Origin: JASEGV01 sp037443545
GTDB lineage: Bacteria; Bacteroidota; Ignavibacteria; UBA10030; BY39
Length of the DNA: 27,096 nt
Direction: 5' to 3'
NCBI GenBank assembly: GCA_037443545.1
Contig: JBBIOD010000018.1
Location: 1-27,096 of the forward strand
Positions 9,049-16,839 of the stretch are shown here, piece after piece; position 1 is the stretch's first letter, and each line of letters starts with the position of its first letter. The notes below the pieces were generated by a model, which was not told the DNA's origin, searched no databases, and worked only from the letters and a program-made list of their open reading frames with translations. Position numbers and translations under genes: made by a program.

Positions 9049-10362
9049 TTAAATACTTTTTAGAGCGGCCTTCAAATCGTTTATGATATCTTCAGCCCTC
9101 TCGATCCCGACTGATAAGCGGATACCGCCCGGATCGATTCCCTTTTTAACCTGTTCCGCCGGAGGTATTGCTGCGTGAGTCATTGAGCTGGGATGCTCAA
9201 CGAGCGTGCGAATCATTCCCAAACTAACTGCTAATGTAATTGAGTAAGCTTGTTTTGCGAGGATGTTGATAAATTTTTCGCCTCGATCTCTGCGTAGTTT
9301 TGGAGTTTTACCCTTGAATGCAAAAAATAATAAAACACCCGGTGCAAAGTTACCCTCGTAATCATACATTTGCCGGCGAGCTAAAGCTGATTGAGGAAAC
9401 GAATCTAAACCGGGATACCGTACATAATCGATACGCGGGTCGCGCTCTAAAAACTTTGCTACTTCAAGTGCAGTCCCCATCGCTTGTTTAAAACGAATTG
9501 GTAAACTGGGTAAACCATAAACCATAATGGGCCAGGCACTTTTTGCCGCAAGCGAAGCGCCAAAATCTTTCCTGTACATCAACAATAAATCATAACTCCA
9601 TCTCGGTCCAACTACTACTCCACCCATATCTGTTCCGAAACCTGTAATTCCTTTCGTCAGCGATTCGACTACGAAATCGGCTCCGAGTTCAAGCGGACGC
9701 TGGCAATAAGGAGTTGCAAAAGTATTATCTATTACCACAAATATTTTTCTCGACTTCGTACGTTTTTTGTTGGCTTCTGTAACAATTTTTATTATCGCCG
9801 AAATGTCAATTATATCAAGGGTTGGGTTCACAGGTGTTTCGAAGTAAATAACACGTGTATTAGAATCAATCTGCTTTATTAAATTACTCGTGTTCATCAA
9901 GTCCACGAATTTTGTGTTGATCTTATATCGCGGATACCAATTTGTAAGCAGTGAATATGTACAGCCATAAAGAATATTGTGAGCAATTATATTATCACCA
10001 ACCCCCGTGAGACAACCGAGTATTGCCGAGATAGCCGCCATACCGGTGCTGAAAGTTACGGCCGATTCGCCTTTTTCAGCAGTCGCTAAATTTTCTTCCA
10101 GCAATTCCTTGTTTGGTTCGCCCAAACGGTCGTATATGTAAATGGGGGCGCACGATTCAATTTTTTGGTCGCCGCTGTGATGTGCAAATTCCATAAAACC
10201 CTGAGCTCCACGTTTTGTCGTATCCAGCCTGAATGTTGCAGAAGATGAAATCGGCGGTATCACGTGATGGTTATAATCCCATTTCTTACTTATGGATTTA
10301 CCATAAATAAGTTGTGTTTCCATAGCATATTTGCTGTTACTTTTTGGTTTCTTGGTTTTCAT
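9049..10362 (-). CDS. methionine gamma-lyase-like PLP enzyme (Cys/Met metabolism family)
   Basis: This is a fold-type I PLP enzyme of the trans-sulfuration family, about 437 residues long. The PLP lysine is in ESLTKGITGFGTD (Lys237), the pyridine-binding Asp is in VIDNTFATP (Asp212), the phosphate-binding block is STGMAAIS, and the substrate carboxylate Arg is in GIRLSVGIE (about residue 415). The YGCT motif (Tyr132, Cys134) matches the active-site Tyr-x-Cys of methionine gamma-lyases, where cystathionine synthases usually have Gly. This favours cleavage of methionine to methanethiol, ammonia and 2-oxobutyrate. At about 437 residues it is longer than classical lyases (about 400), so cystathionine gamma-synthase or O-acylhomoserine sulfhydrylase activity remains possible. 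The ATG at 10362 has AAAAAAGG seven bases upstream. An upstream TTG at 10386 would overlap the preceding gene and is less likely. It is the last gene of the ald set. Confidence 0.85.
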   Translation of the reverse strand: MKTKKPKSNSKYAMETQLIYGKSISKKWDYNHHVIPPISSSATFRLDTTKRGAQGFMEFAHHSGDQKIESCAPIYIYDRLGEPNKELLEENLATAEKGESAVTFSTGMAAISAILGCLTGVGDNIIAHNILYGCTYSLLTNWYPRYKINTKFVDLMNTSNLIKQIDSNTRVIYFETPVNPTLDIIDISAIIKIVTEANKKRTKSRKIFVVIDNTFATPYCQRPLELGADFVVESLTKGITGFGTDMGGVVVGPRWSYDLLLMYRKDFGASLAAKSAWPIMVYGLPSLPIRFKQAMGTALEVAKFLERDPRIDYVRYPGLDSFPQSALARRQMYDYEGNFAPGVLLFFAFKGKTPKLRRDRGEKFINILAKQAYSITLAVSLGMIRTLVEHPSSMTHAAIPPAEQVKKGIDPGGIRLSVGIERAEDIINDLKAALKSI

Positions 10363-10369
10363 CGTTTTG

Positions 10370-10377
10370 CCTTTTTT
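10370..10377 (-). promoter_or_regulatory. ribosome binding site deciding the lyase start
   Basis: On the minus strand AAAAAAGG ends seven bases before the ATG at 10362. It supports that start over the in-frame TTG at 10386. The site lies within the 13 bases between this ATG and the stop of the upstream SPASM gene. Confidence 0.5.
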
Positions 10378-11398
10378 AATGTTCAAGATGTTCTAAAATC
10401 TGTGTATAATTTCTGTTTTTCGGAATCGGTTCATCAATTGTTTTTTGTACTTGCGAACATTTAAAGTTATTACACCGAATCCAATTAAAAATATCAGAGT
10501 TGTTCCAAATTTTTGAAAAACTGAAATTTGTTTTATGTAGATTTCCGCACTCATTTTTTAATGCGCTGCAAATTTGAACTTTCCCCGTTGCACTGATAAA
10601 AGCAAATGTTTTGCCGCCTAAACATAAGTGCCCGATTCTCGACCTTTCGTTGTTGCACGATTCTTTAACGTCGTGGTATTCGTCCTCTATGTGCTTAATT
10701 CCATAACGAACGCATTGTGGCGAAAAATACATCTCATCGGGTAACAGTCGCTTTTGCTTGGCTATCCACATTATAACAGCCTCTTTATCAAATCGATTAA
10801 TATCGTCCTTCTTTTTTGTTTTAACATCAGAATTTACTAAATGGAAGTAGATACCCTTTGCATTTTTTCTTACGGCGAAATCGATTCCATAAGCAATCTC
10901 ACGTTCGTCAAAATTGTTTATAGGAAGCCCTAATTGAATTTCGAATCCATCGTGTTTAACTTCAGTAAGCAATTTTTGGAGGGCCATAAATTCTTCAGAC
11001 TGTTCAAAACCGTGTTCGATACTTTCTTTAATTTTATTATTTAATAAAATGCGAATGCTTTTTGTTCCGATAGTCCTGAGTACGTTTCTGAAATCCTTGT
11101 CCAGTTTATCGCCCGTAGTTTCTACAATCATTTTCAAGCCGATGGAATTTCCGTAAAGAATTATGTCGATTATATCGGGACGGTCGAGCGGGTCGCATGG
11201 CGGGTTTCCTTGGTAATTCGAAGCGAGCACAACTATAGGGCGGGACAGTTCTGCAATGCTGTCTAAAACAGCAAACGATTGTTTTGTTGTAAAAGGTTTA
11301 ATGCCGGTTTTATTCTTGAAGCAATTACATGATACTTCCCAAATGATTAAGCGTGGTTTATAATCAAGAGGATTGATATTGTCGAACGAGTAACGCAT
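10376..11398 (-). CDS. degenerate radical-SAM/SPASM-domain protein lacking the SAM-cluster cysteines
   Basis: This 340-residue protein has the frame of NirJ/AhbD-like radical SAM proteins. YKPRLIIWEVS (13-23) aligns with the usual strand before CxxxCxxC, but only one of the three cysteines remains (Cys26). The other two positions read Lys30 and Ile33. The region where GGEP should occur reads QGNPPCDP (63-70), followed by the family-like RPDIIDII. The C-terminal half keeps a SPASM-like pattern: Cys259-x-GG, GKVQIC277, Cys284-GN, IWNNSDIF and Cys309...Cys314. It may therefore still bind an auxiliary Fe-S cluster, but is unlikely to cleave SAM in the normal way. It lies between a CoA-transferase and the lyase with 4- and 13-base gaps, so co-expression is likely. 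The frame is intact over its full length, arguing for a retained pseudoenzyme rather than decay. Its role is unknown. Confidence 0.7.
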   Translation of the reverse strand: MRYSFDNINPLDYKPRLIIWEVSCNCFKNKTGIKPFTTKQSFAVLDSIAELSRPIVVLASNYQGNPPCDPLDRPDIIDIILYGNSIGLKMIVETTGDKLDKDFRNVLRTIGTKSIRILLNNKIKESIEHGFEQSEEFMALQKLLTEVKHDGFEIQLGLPINNFDEREIAYGIDFAVRKNAKGIYFHLVNSDVKTKKKDDINRFDKEAVIMWIAKQKRLLPDEMYFSPQCVRYGIKHIEDEYHDVKESCNNERSRIGHLCLGGKTFAFISATGKVQICSALKNECGNLHKTNFSFSKIWNNSDIFNWIRCNNFKCSQVQKTIDEPIPKNRNYTQILEHLEH

Positions 11399-11402
11399 TA
11401 TT

Positions 11403-12740
11403 TCATCTCAATTTATTATTTACGGATGGTATATATTTTTGCTGTAGAGCATACTCTTCCAATTCATCTCTGAATTTCGGATGAGCGATATTAATAAGTG
11501 CTTGAACTCTTTCGCGTACCGTCCGTCCATACAAATCAGCGACTCCGTATTCTGTAACTACATAATGTACATCGCCGCGTGATGTTGTAACACCCGCACC
11601 CTGGGTTAATTGTGTAGCGATACGTGAAATTGTATTCTCTTTTGCCGTCGATGGCAATGCAATAATCGGTTTGCCACCTTCACTTCGAGCAGCGCCACGA
11701 ATAAAATCCAATTGTCCGCCATAACCGCTGTAGAATTTTGACCCCATCGAATCGGCACACACTTGTCCTGTAAGGTCAACCTGAATAGCCGAATTGATTG
11801 CTACCATTTTTCTGTTTTTGGCAATGATAAAGGGATCGTTCACATAGTGCGACGGATGAAACTCGAAACGCGGATTATCATCTAAAAATTCAAACAAAGA
11901 TTTAGTGCCTAACACGAAGGATGAAATTATTTTTCCAGCATGCAAAGTTTTCCGCTCGTTTGTAATTACACCTTCATCGATTAGTTTGATTGCGCCGTCC
12001 GAAAACATTTCAGTGTGCATACCTAAATGTTTTTTGCCGTGTAAAAATCTTAAAACCGCATCCGGAATCGCTCCGATGCCGAGTTGCAAAGTAGATTCGT
12101 CTTCTATCATATTGGCAATGTTTTCGCCAATTTTCTGATACACTTCAGATTCATCGAGTGAAATATCGGCATCAACCTGAGGCAATTCTTTTATCGGAAC
12201 ATCGGTTTCGATGCAAGCCGCAAATTTATCGACGTGGATGAAGGCGTCACCTAAGGTTCGCGGCATATTCGGATTTATTTGTGCGATTATATATTTAGCT
12301 ACCTCGGTGGCGGGTTTTGTTGTCTCGATTCCAACACCGAAGCTGCAAAAGCCATGTTCATCGGGAGGCGAAACGTGTATCAGTGCAACATCGATCGGAA
12401 GTTTACGACGGAAAAATAGATGTGGTATCTCCGAAAGAAATATTGGAGTCCAATCGGCTCGGCCTTCGTGCACGGCTGTCCGAACATTTTTGCCTATGAA
12501 CAAAGCATTATGCCGGAAGTGACCTTCGTATTGTGGCTCAACATATTTTGTTTTTCCTACCGTTAAGATATGTACAACTTCTACGTTCTCGAGTTCTTGA
12601 TAACGTTCGCACATTGCATTAACTAATACTTCGGGTGTTGCACAGCCAGGATGGACATAAACACGGGAATTGGATTTAATTAAATGTACAGCTTCTATAG
12701 GCGATTTAATTTTTGATTTATATTTTTCTAACCAGCGCAT
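11403..12740 (-). CDS. acetyl-CoA hydrolase / 4-hydroxybutyrate CoA-transferase family protein
   Basis: This 445-residue enzyme belongs to the class I CoA-transferase group that includes 4-hydroxybutyrate and acetate/butyrate CoA-transferases. Visible blocks are VHPGCATPEVL (residues 29-39), VSPPDEHGFCSFG (123-135), LQLGIGAIPDAV (218-229), HTEMFSDG (242-249) with the likely catalytic Glu244 that forms the glutamyl-CoA thioester, and SGYGGQLDFIRGA (338-350). Length and domain order are normal. The frame starts five bases after the ald stop and ends four bases before the SPASM gene, so it is an interior operon gene. In that context it probably moves CoA between acetyl-CoA and an acid derived from amino-acid breakdown. 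The exact acyl substrate cannot be read from sequence. Confidence 0.9.
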   Translation of the reverse strand: MRWLEKYKSKIKSPIEAVHLIKSNSRVYVHPGCATPEVLVNAMCERYQELENVEVVHILTVGKTKYVEPQYEGHFRHNALFIGKNVRTAVHEGRADWTPIFLSEIPHLFFRRKLPIDVALIHVSPPDEHGFCSFGVGIETTKPATEVAKYIIAQINPNMPRTLGDAFIHVDKFAACIETDVPIKELPQVDADISLDESEVYQKIGENIANMIEDESTLQLGIGAIPDAVLRFLHGKKHLGMHTEMFSDGAIKLIDEGVITNERKTLHAGKIISSFVLGTKSLFEFLDDNPRFEFHPSHYVNDPFIIAKNRKMVAINSAIQVDLTGQVCADSMGSKFYSGYGGQLDFIRGAARSEGGKPIIALPSTAKENTISRIATQLTQGAGVTTSRGDVHYVVTEYGVADLYGRTVRERVQALINIAHPKFRDELEEYALQQKYIPSVNNKLR

Positions 12741-12745
12741 TATTT

Positions 12746-13861
12746 TTATTCGATTGATTCTATATTCCGATATTCAACGTCGAACCGTTTTGCTATTGAA
12801 TCGTGTGTGCAAAATCCCTTATAAGTGCAAATTCCTTTTCTAAAGCCCGCATTTTTTTCAATTGTTTTTTCAAATCCACTTTCTACGATTTGTTGGACGT
12901 AAGGGAGTAAGCTATTTGTTAAAGCGTAAGTCGCAGTGCGGGCAACATTCGCGGGCATATTCGGAACACAATAATGAATCACATCGTGGAGAACATACAC
13001 TGGATTTTCTAAAGTTGTAGGGCGGCTTGTTTCTATACATCCCCCTTGGTCGATTGACACGTCAATTATTACTGAACCGGGCTTCATCGATTTTACCATG
13101 TCTTCTGAAACAATGTGAGGGGTTCGCTCACCTTTGATCAGTACAGCGCCGATCAGTACATCGGCAAATTGTAAAGTTTTTTTTATGTTGTATTCGTTCA
13201 CCAATCCTGTAACGACGTTGTAATTTAAACGATGCTCTAAAAGACGTAGCCTGTCTAACGTTCTGTCTAATACAATGGTTTGTGCCCCGCATCCCAACGC
13301 CATTCGGGCTGCCGAGTATCCGACAGTTCCCGCTCCAAGAATTACAACTGAAGCCGGCGGCACTGCAGTTACACCGCCTAACAAAATACCACGACCTTTG
13401 TTGTTACTTTCTAAATAACGACTTGCTACCTGAATACACATCTGACCGGCTATTTCACTCATCGCTTGTAAAATTGGAAGCTTGCCTTTCTCGTCTTCTA
13501 AAAGTTCGATGGCAACAGCGCATATTTGTTTCTGCATCAAAAGTTCGGTGATTTTCGGTTTAGCCACTGCAAGATGCAATGCTGTAATTAATACTTGAGA
13601 ATCGTGCATTTGTTCGAGGTCGTTTTCGGTGGGGGGGGCGACTTTTAAAATAATATCCGACCTCCCGTAAATTTCGTCTTTTGTATAAACTAATTTGGCC
13701 CCTACTTCTTCGTATTTCTGGTTGCTAAAGTGGGCTGCTTCGCCTGCATCTTTTTCGATATATATGTTTGAACCTGAAGAAATTAGTGAGTGGACTGCGG
13801 CGGGGGTCAATGCGACTCGTAGTTCGCGCTTCGTGTCTTCTTTTAGAATTCCTATATTCAT
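12746..13861 (-). CDS. ald: alanine dehydrogenase
   Basis: NAD-dependent interconversion of L-alanine and pyruvate plus ammonia. The 371-residue length is normal. The N-terminus GILKEDTKRELRVALTP contains the pyruvate-binding Arg15. Lys73 (ILKVAPP) and His96 (ALHLA) are the catalytic pair. GAGTVG at 176-181 is the NAD Rossmann loop. DVSIDQGG (267-274) carries the conserved Asp271, and HYCVPNMPANVARTAT (296-311) is a strong family signature. The C-terminal extension after about residue 345 is slightly unusual (Cys-containing GICTYKGFCTHD). It is the first gene of the four-gene minus-strand set, with a 225-base upstream region to rsmI. Being first next to a lyase and a CoA-transferase suggests a catabolic or redox-balancing role. 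Confidence 0.95.
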   Translation of the reverse strand: MNIGILKEDTKRELRVALTPAAVHSLISSGSNIYIEKDAGEAAHFSNQKYEEVGAKLVYTKDEIYGRSDIILKVAPPTENDLEQMHDSQVLITALHLAVAKPKITELLMQKQICAVAIELLEDEKGKLPILQAMSEIAGQMCIQVASRYLESNNKGRGILLGGVTAVPPASVVILGAGTVGYSAARMALGCGAQTIVLDRTLDRLRLLEHRLNYNVVTGLVNEYNIKKTLQFADVLIGAVLIKGERTPHIVSEDMVKSMKPGSVIIDVSIDQGGCIETSRPTTLENPVYVLHDVIHYCVPNMPANVARTATYALTNSLLPYVQQIVESGFEKTIEKNAGFRKGICTYKGFCTHDSIAKRFDVEYRNIESIE

Positions 13862-13907
13862 TTTTGCTCTCTAATTTTCAAAGAATTTAATCATCATGGG
13901 TTGTAAA

Positions 13908-13938
13908 TTGATACTTGAAGTCAGCTTATATTTGTCAA
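13908..13938 (-). promoter_or_regulatory. weak candidate promoter for the ald gene set
   Basis: On the minus strand TTGACA (13938-13933) is followed after 19 bases by TATCAA (13913-13908), about 47 bases before the ald start. The -35 is perfect, but the spacer is long and the -10 poor. It is offered mainly because ald is the first gene after a 225-base gap and needs a promoter somewhere here. Confidence 0.3.
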
Positions 13939-14086
13939 TTTATATGCCAAACGATGAATATTTTGAAGTCCGTTTTAACTCTCTTAAAAGTAGAAAATAT
14001 AGATATTATATTTATTCAATTCCCAATAATTCAAAAGGAATTTACCAAAATTATCAATATTGAAACGTTGTAGAAATTTTCAATTT

Positions 14087-14773
14087 CTAAGCTACCCCTT
14101 TTACGACTAAAACAAACTCGCCTTTGATTGATTTTGAAGAAAAATAATTCAAAGCTTCCGACAGTGTCCCTCGAAAAATTTCTTCAAATTTTTTTGTTAT
14201 CTCGCGTGCGACAGCTACCTGTCTGTCGCCAAAAATTTCTTGCAAATTTTGAAGTGTTTTTAAGATGCGGTGTGGCGATTCGTATAGAATTATCGTGCGG
14301 CTCTCAGCTTTGAGATGTTCGAGTTTTGTTCTGCGTCCCTTTTTGTGTGGAAGAAATCCTTCGAACACAAATCCGTCGGTTGGAAGTCCACTTACAACCA
14401 AAGCAGCTAATAACGCCGATGCCCCCGGAATTGGAATGATGTTTATGCCATTATCGATTGCGGCTCGCACTAATCGGTAAGCTGGATCCGAAATTCCCGG
14501 AGTTCCTGCATCCGAAACGATTGCGATCGATCTACCACTTTTGAGAGCTTCTATCAGTTCGGGTGTTCTTTTTGCCTCGTTAAATTGAAAGTAGCTGATA
14601 AGTCCTTTTTGGATGTTGTAATGTTCGAGTAAGATTTTTGTTTTGCGTGTGTCCTCCGCTGCAATTAAATCAACACCGCTTAAAATTTTTACTGCACGAA
14701 AAGTAATATCCTCTAAATTGCCAATCGGAGTTGATACTATGTATAACGTGCGGGGCTGGATTTCTTCAGACAT
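14087..14773 (-). CDS. rsmI: 16S rRNA (cytidine1402-2'-O)-methyltransferase
   Basis: RsmI methylates the 2'-OH of C1402 in 16S rRNA with SAM, tuning the ribosomal P-site. The 228-residue frame opens with LYIVSTPIGNLEDITFRA (10-27), the family hallmark. It continues with AAEDTRKTKILLEHY, SDAGTPGISDPAYRLV (87-102), IPIPGASALLAAL and LYESPHRI. It is shorter than E. coli RsmI, as the C-terminal extension is absent, but the methylase fold is complete. It begins three bases after the nadE stop, so the two are almost certainly co-transcribed. An AT-rich 8-base inverted repeat (14071-14089) overlaps its stop codon but lacks the GC stem and T-run of an intrinsic terminator. Confidence 0.96.
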   Translation of the reverse strand: MSEEIQPRTLYIVSTPIGNLEDITFRAVKILSGVDLIAAEDTRKTKILLEHYNIQKGLISYFQFNEAKRTPELIEALKSGRSIAIVSDAGTPGISDPAYRLVRAAIDNGINIIPIPGASALLAALVVSGLPTDGFVFEGFLPHKKGRRTKLEHLKAESRTIILYESPHRILKTLQNLQEIFGDRQVAVAREITKKFEEIFRGTLSEALNYFSSKSIKGEFVLVVKGVA

Positions 14774-14776
14774 AAT

Positions 14777-15538
14777 TTAGCCCGGAAGTTTTGCGATTAA
14801 GGGTAACCGCCGCTTGAATTCGTGGTTCGATATTCGTAGCCGAACCTTATTAATAAAATCTTTTTCAAAACCGGCAGCCACAAGCTCTTCATCGGTTTTA
14901 CGGTTATCTTCCATTTCAACCAAAATTTTATCAACCTCTTTGTATAAAAAACCCAACTCCCCCTCGTCGGTTTGTCCTGCCCATAAATCGGCGGTAGGAG
15001 TTTTAGAAATTATGTTTTCAGGAATCCCTAATTCTTTTGCCAAATTCCAGATTTGAGTTTTATACAAATCGCCGAGCGGATTGATTGCTGATGCAGTATC
15101 GCCAAAAAGAGTTCCGTAACCGAGAAGTATTTCGGTTTTGTTGCTCGTTCCGATGACAAGCGAATTTTCTTTTGCCGACAAATCATAAAGAACAATCATT
15201 CGCACACGGGCGGCAATATTACCGAGTCGCAAACGGCTCATATCCGGGTCAATCTTGAGATATTCATCTACCATTGGAGTTATATCAATCGTCTTATTTT
15301 TAATACCTAACTTATCAATTACCAACTGAGCATCTGCGATACTTACGGGTGAGCTGGTTTTGTATGGCAGAACCACACCAAAAACATTTTCTTTGCCTAA
15401 AGCTTCAACAGCTAAATAAGCCGAGACTGCCGAATCGACTCCGCCGGAGATTCCGATAATTACTTTCTTAAATCCGGCTTTGATAACCTCTACACTTAAA
15501 AAGTTGACTAAATATTTATGAATTTCTCTTATTTCCAT
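14777..15538 (-). CDS. nadE: NH3-dependent NAD+ synthetase
   Basis: This enzyme makes NAD+ from deamido-NAD+, ATP and ammonia, the last step of NAD biosynthesis. The 253-residue protein has the N-type ATP pyrophosphatase P-loop SGGVDS at 31-36. It also has VLPYKTSSP, the GTSNKTEILLGYGTLFGDTA block and the KTPTADLWAGQTDE motif typical of NadE. There is no N-terminal nitrilase (glutaminase) domain, so it should use free ammonia. The ATG at 15538 has no Shine-Dalgarno match. It leads a two-gene unit with rsmI and is transcribed from the 378-base region shared with the divergent asparaginase gene. Confidence 0.95.
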   Translation of the reverse strand: MEIREIHKYLVNFLSVEVIKAGFKKVIIGISGGVDSAVSAYLAVEALGKENVFGVVLPYKTSSPVSIADAQLVIDKLGIKNKTIDITPMVDEYLKIDPDMSRLRLGNIAARVRMIVLYDLSAKENSLVIGTSNKTEILLGYGTLFGDTASAINPLGDLYKTQIWNLAKELGIPENIISKTPTADLWAGQTDEGELGFLYKEVDKILVEMEDNRKTDEELVAAGFEKDFINKVRLRISNHEFKRRLPLIAKLPG

Positions 15539-15916
15539 CTTTTTTGTTTTAATTTAACTAATTGATTTGTTGTTTGCAATTGCTTCTACACTGAAATTTT
15601 TGTAAATTTCTCAGAATAATAATCTAAAACTTTGTAAGAAATTAATCATTACTTGTTCGCTATTAGTTTGAAGTTATAGTTTTTTGGTTGAAGGGTTACA
15701 GTTTATAGTTCATCAAACCATTAAACTACAACGAGTAACGAATGACTAAAACAAAGAACCATTGACTAAAAAACTAAATTCAGTTATTGGTAGTTAGTTA
15801 GGTGTTGATTTGTAGTTATTGGATCTAAATCATAAATCTCCGCCTGCGTCTCGTCTCGAAAGAATGCGGGATCGGGACTTCGGCGGGCGGGTAAAATCTG
15901 AAATCCTAAATCAAAA
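15539..15916. other. 378-base divergent intergenic region
   Basis: No gene or RNA is evident. It must hold the promoters for nadE (minus) and the asparaginase gene (plus). The AT-rich part contains short loose repeats, for example AATGACTAAAA at 15741-15751 and ATTGACTAAAA at 15761-15771, plus several ACTAAA/GTTATAG fragments. The last 80 bases contain an abrupt GC-rich island (15840-15891), annotated separately. Confidence 0.5.
15840..15891. repeat. GC-rich element with imperfect inverted ends
   Basis: A 52-base block that is markedly GC-rich within AT-rich DNA. It begins CCGCCTGCG and ends GGCGGGCGGG, so the ends can pair imperfectly. It includes a TCTCG direct doublet and several CGGG runs. 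It looks like a single copy of a dispersed intergenic palindrome. Copy number in the genome is unknown from this window. Confidence 0.4.
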
Positions 15917-16825
15917 ATGCTATCACTCATAGTTCATGGCGGTGCTTGGGATATTCCCAACGAATTAATCGAAGCTCATAAAAACGGAGTTTCAAAAGCG
16001 CTTCAAATCGGCTGGGATATTTTGCGCAACGGCGGCTCGGCTATTGATGCGGTCGAAAAATCAGTTAATTATTTAGAAAACGATACCACTTTCGATGCGG
16101 GTAGAGGTTCTCATTTGAATGCTGAAGGTAATATCGAACTCGATGCGAGTATTATGAACGGCAAAACTTTCCGCTGTGGTTCGGTGGGGGCTGTCAAAAA
16201 TGTGAGCAACCCTATTTCACTCTGTCGAAAAATAATGGACGAAAGCGAACATATATTTCTGGTCGGCAACGGAGCCGAAAAGTTTGCTATCGAACACGGC
16301 ATCGCTCTTTGCTCACCCGACGATTTACTGATTGAGCGGGAAGTATTAAAATGGAAAAGCATCCAGGGGAAAAATAATTTTTCGACAAAGGACGCTTTCA
16401 AATTTCACACAGCTTCCGATACTGTCGGTGCCCTTGCTCTGGATGCAGAAGGAATAATTTGTGCGGGTACATCGACAGGCGGAACTTTCAACAAACATCC
16501 GGGACGCGTTGGCGATTCTCCGTTAATCGGCTGCGGAACTTATGCCGATAATTCGGTTGGGGGAGTTTCAACAACCGGCTGGGGCGAAGCGATGATAAAA
16601 GTTGTTATGGCAAAAACCGTAATCGATTTGATGGAGTTCAATGCAGGTAATCCCCAGGAAGCCGCAGAAAAAGGGATCGAAATTTTAGCCCGCAAGGCAG
16701 ATGGTTATGGCGGGCTTATCGCACTCAATACTAAAGGCGAGTTCGGTATCGCATTCAATACACCCCGTATGGCGCGGGCATTCGTTAACTCACACACGAA
16801 TACACCACAAATTCTTATAATATAG
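15917..16825 (+). CDS. isoaspartyl peptidase / type 2 L-asparaginase (Ntn hydrolase)
   Basis: This 302-residue precursor should self-cleave into alpha and beta chains. The nucleophile is Thr169 in HTASD-TVGALALD, preceded by the expected Asp. Supporting family blocks are IVHGGAWDIP at the N-terminus, NGGSAIDAVE (38-47), FDAGRGSHLN (59-68), ELDASIM, the CAGTSTGGTFNKHPGRVGDSPLIGCGTYAD region that builds the substrate pocket, and a GGVSTTGWGE loop. It hydrolyses isoaspartyl dipeptides and/or asparagine, salvaging damaged peptides. The ATG lies directly before the conserved strand, so the start is secure although no ribosome site is seen. It begins a plus-strand trio with the TPR lipoprotein 14 bases downstream. 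Confidence 0.93.
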   Translation: MLSLIVHGGAWDIPNELIEAHKNGVSKALQIGWDILRNGGSAIDAVEKSVNYLENDTTFDAGRGSHLNAEGNIELDASIMNGKTFRCGSVGAVKNVSNPISLCRKIMDESEHIFLVGNGAEKFAIEHGIALCSPDDLLIEREVLKWKSIQGKNNFSTKDAFKFHTASDTVGALALDAEGIICAGTSTGGTFNKHPGRVGDSPLIGCGTYADNSVGGVSTTGWGEAMIKVVMAKTVIDLMEFNAGNPQEAAEKGIEILARKADGYGGLIALNTKGEFGIAFNTPRMARAFVNSHTNTPQILII

Positions 16826-16839
16826 TAGGAGTAAAACTA

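Noticed and set aside
10363..10386. TTG at 10386 as start of the lyase gene
   Set aside because: It would overlap the upstream gene by 11 bases. The ATG at 10362 has a properly spaced AAGG and retains the full enzyme.
14071..14089. 8-base inverted repeat (TAGAAATT/AATTTCTA) at the rsmI stop, considered as a terminator
   Set aside because: The stem is nearly all A/T, it includes the stop codon, and no T-run follows on the minus strand.
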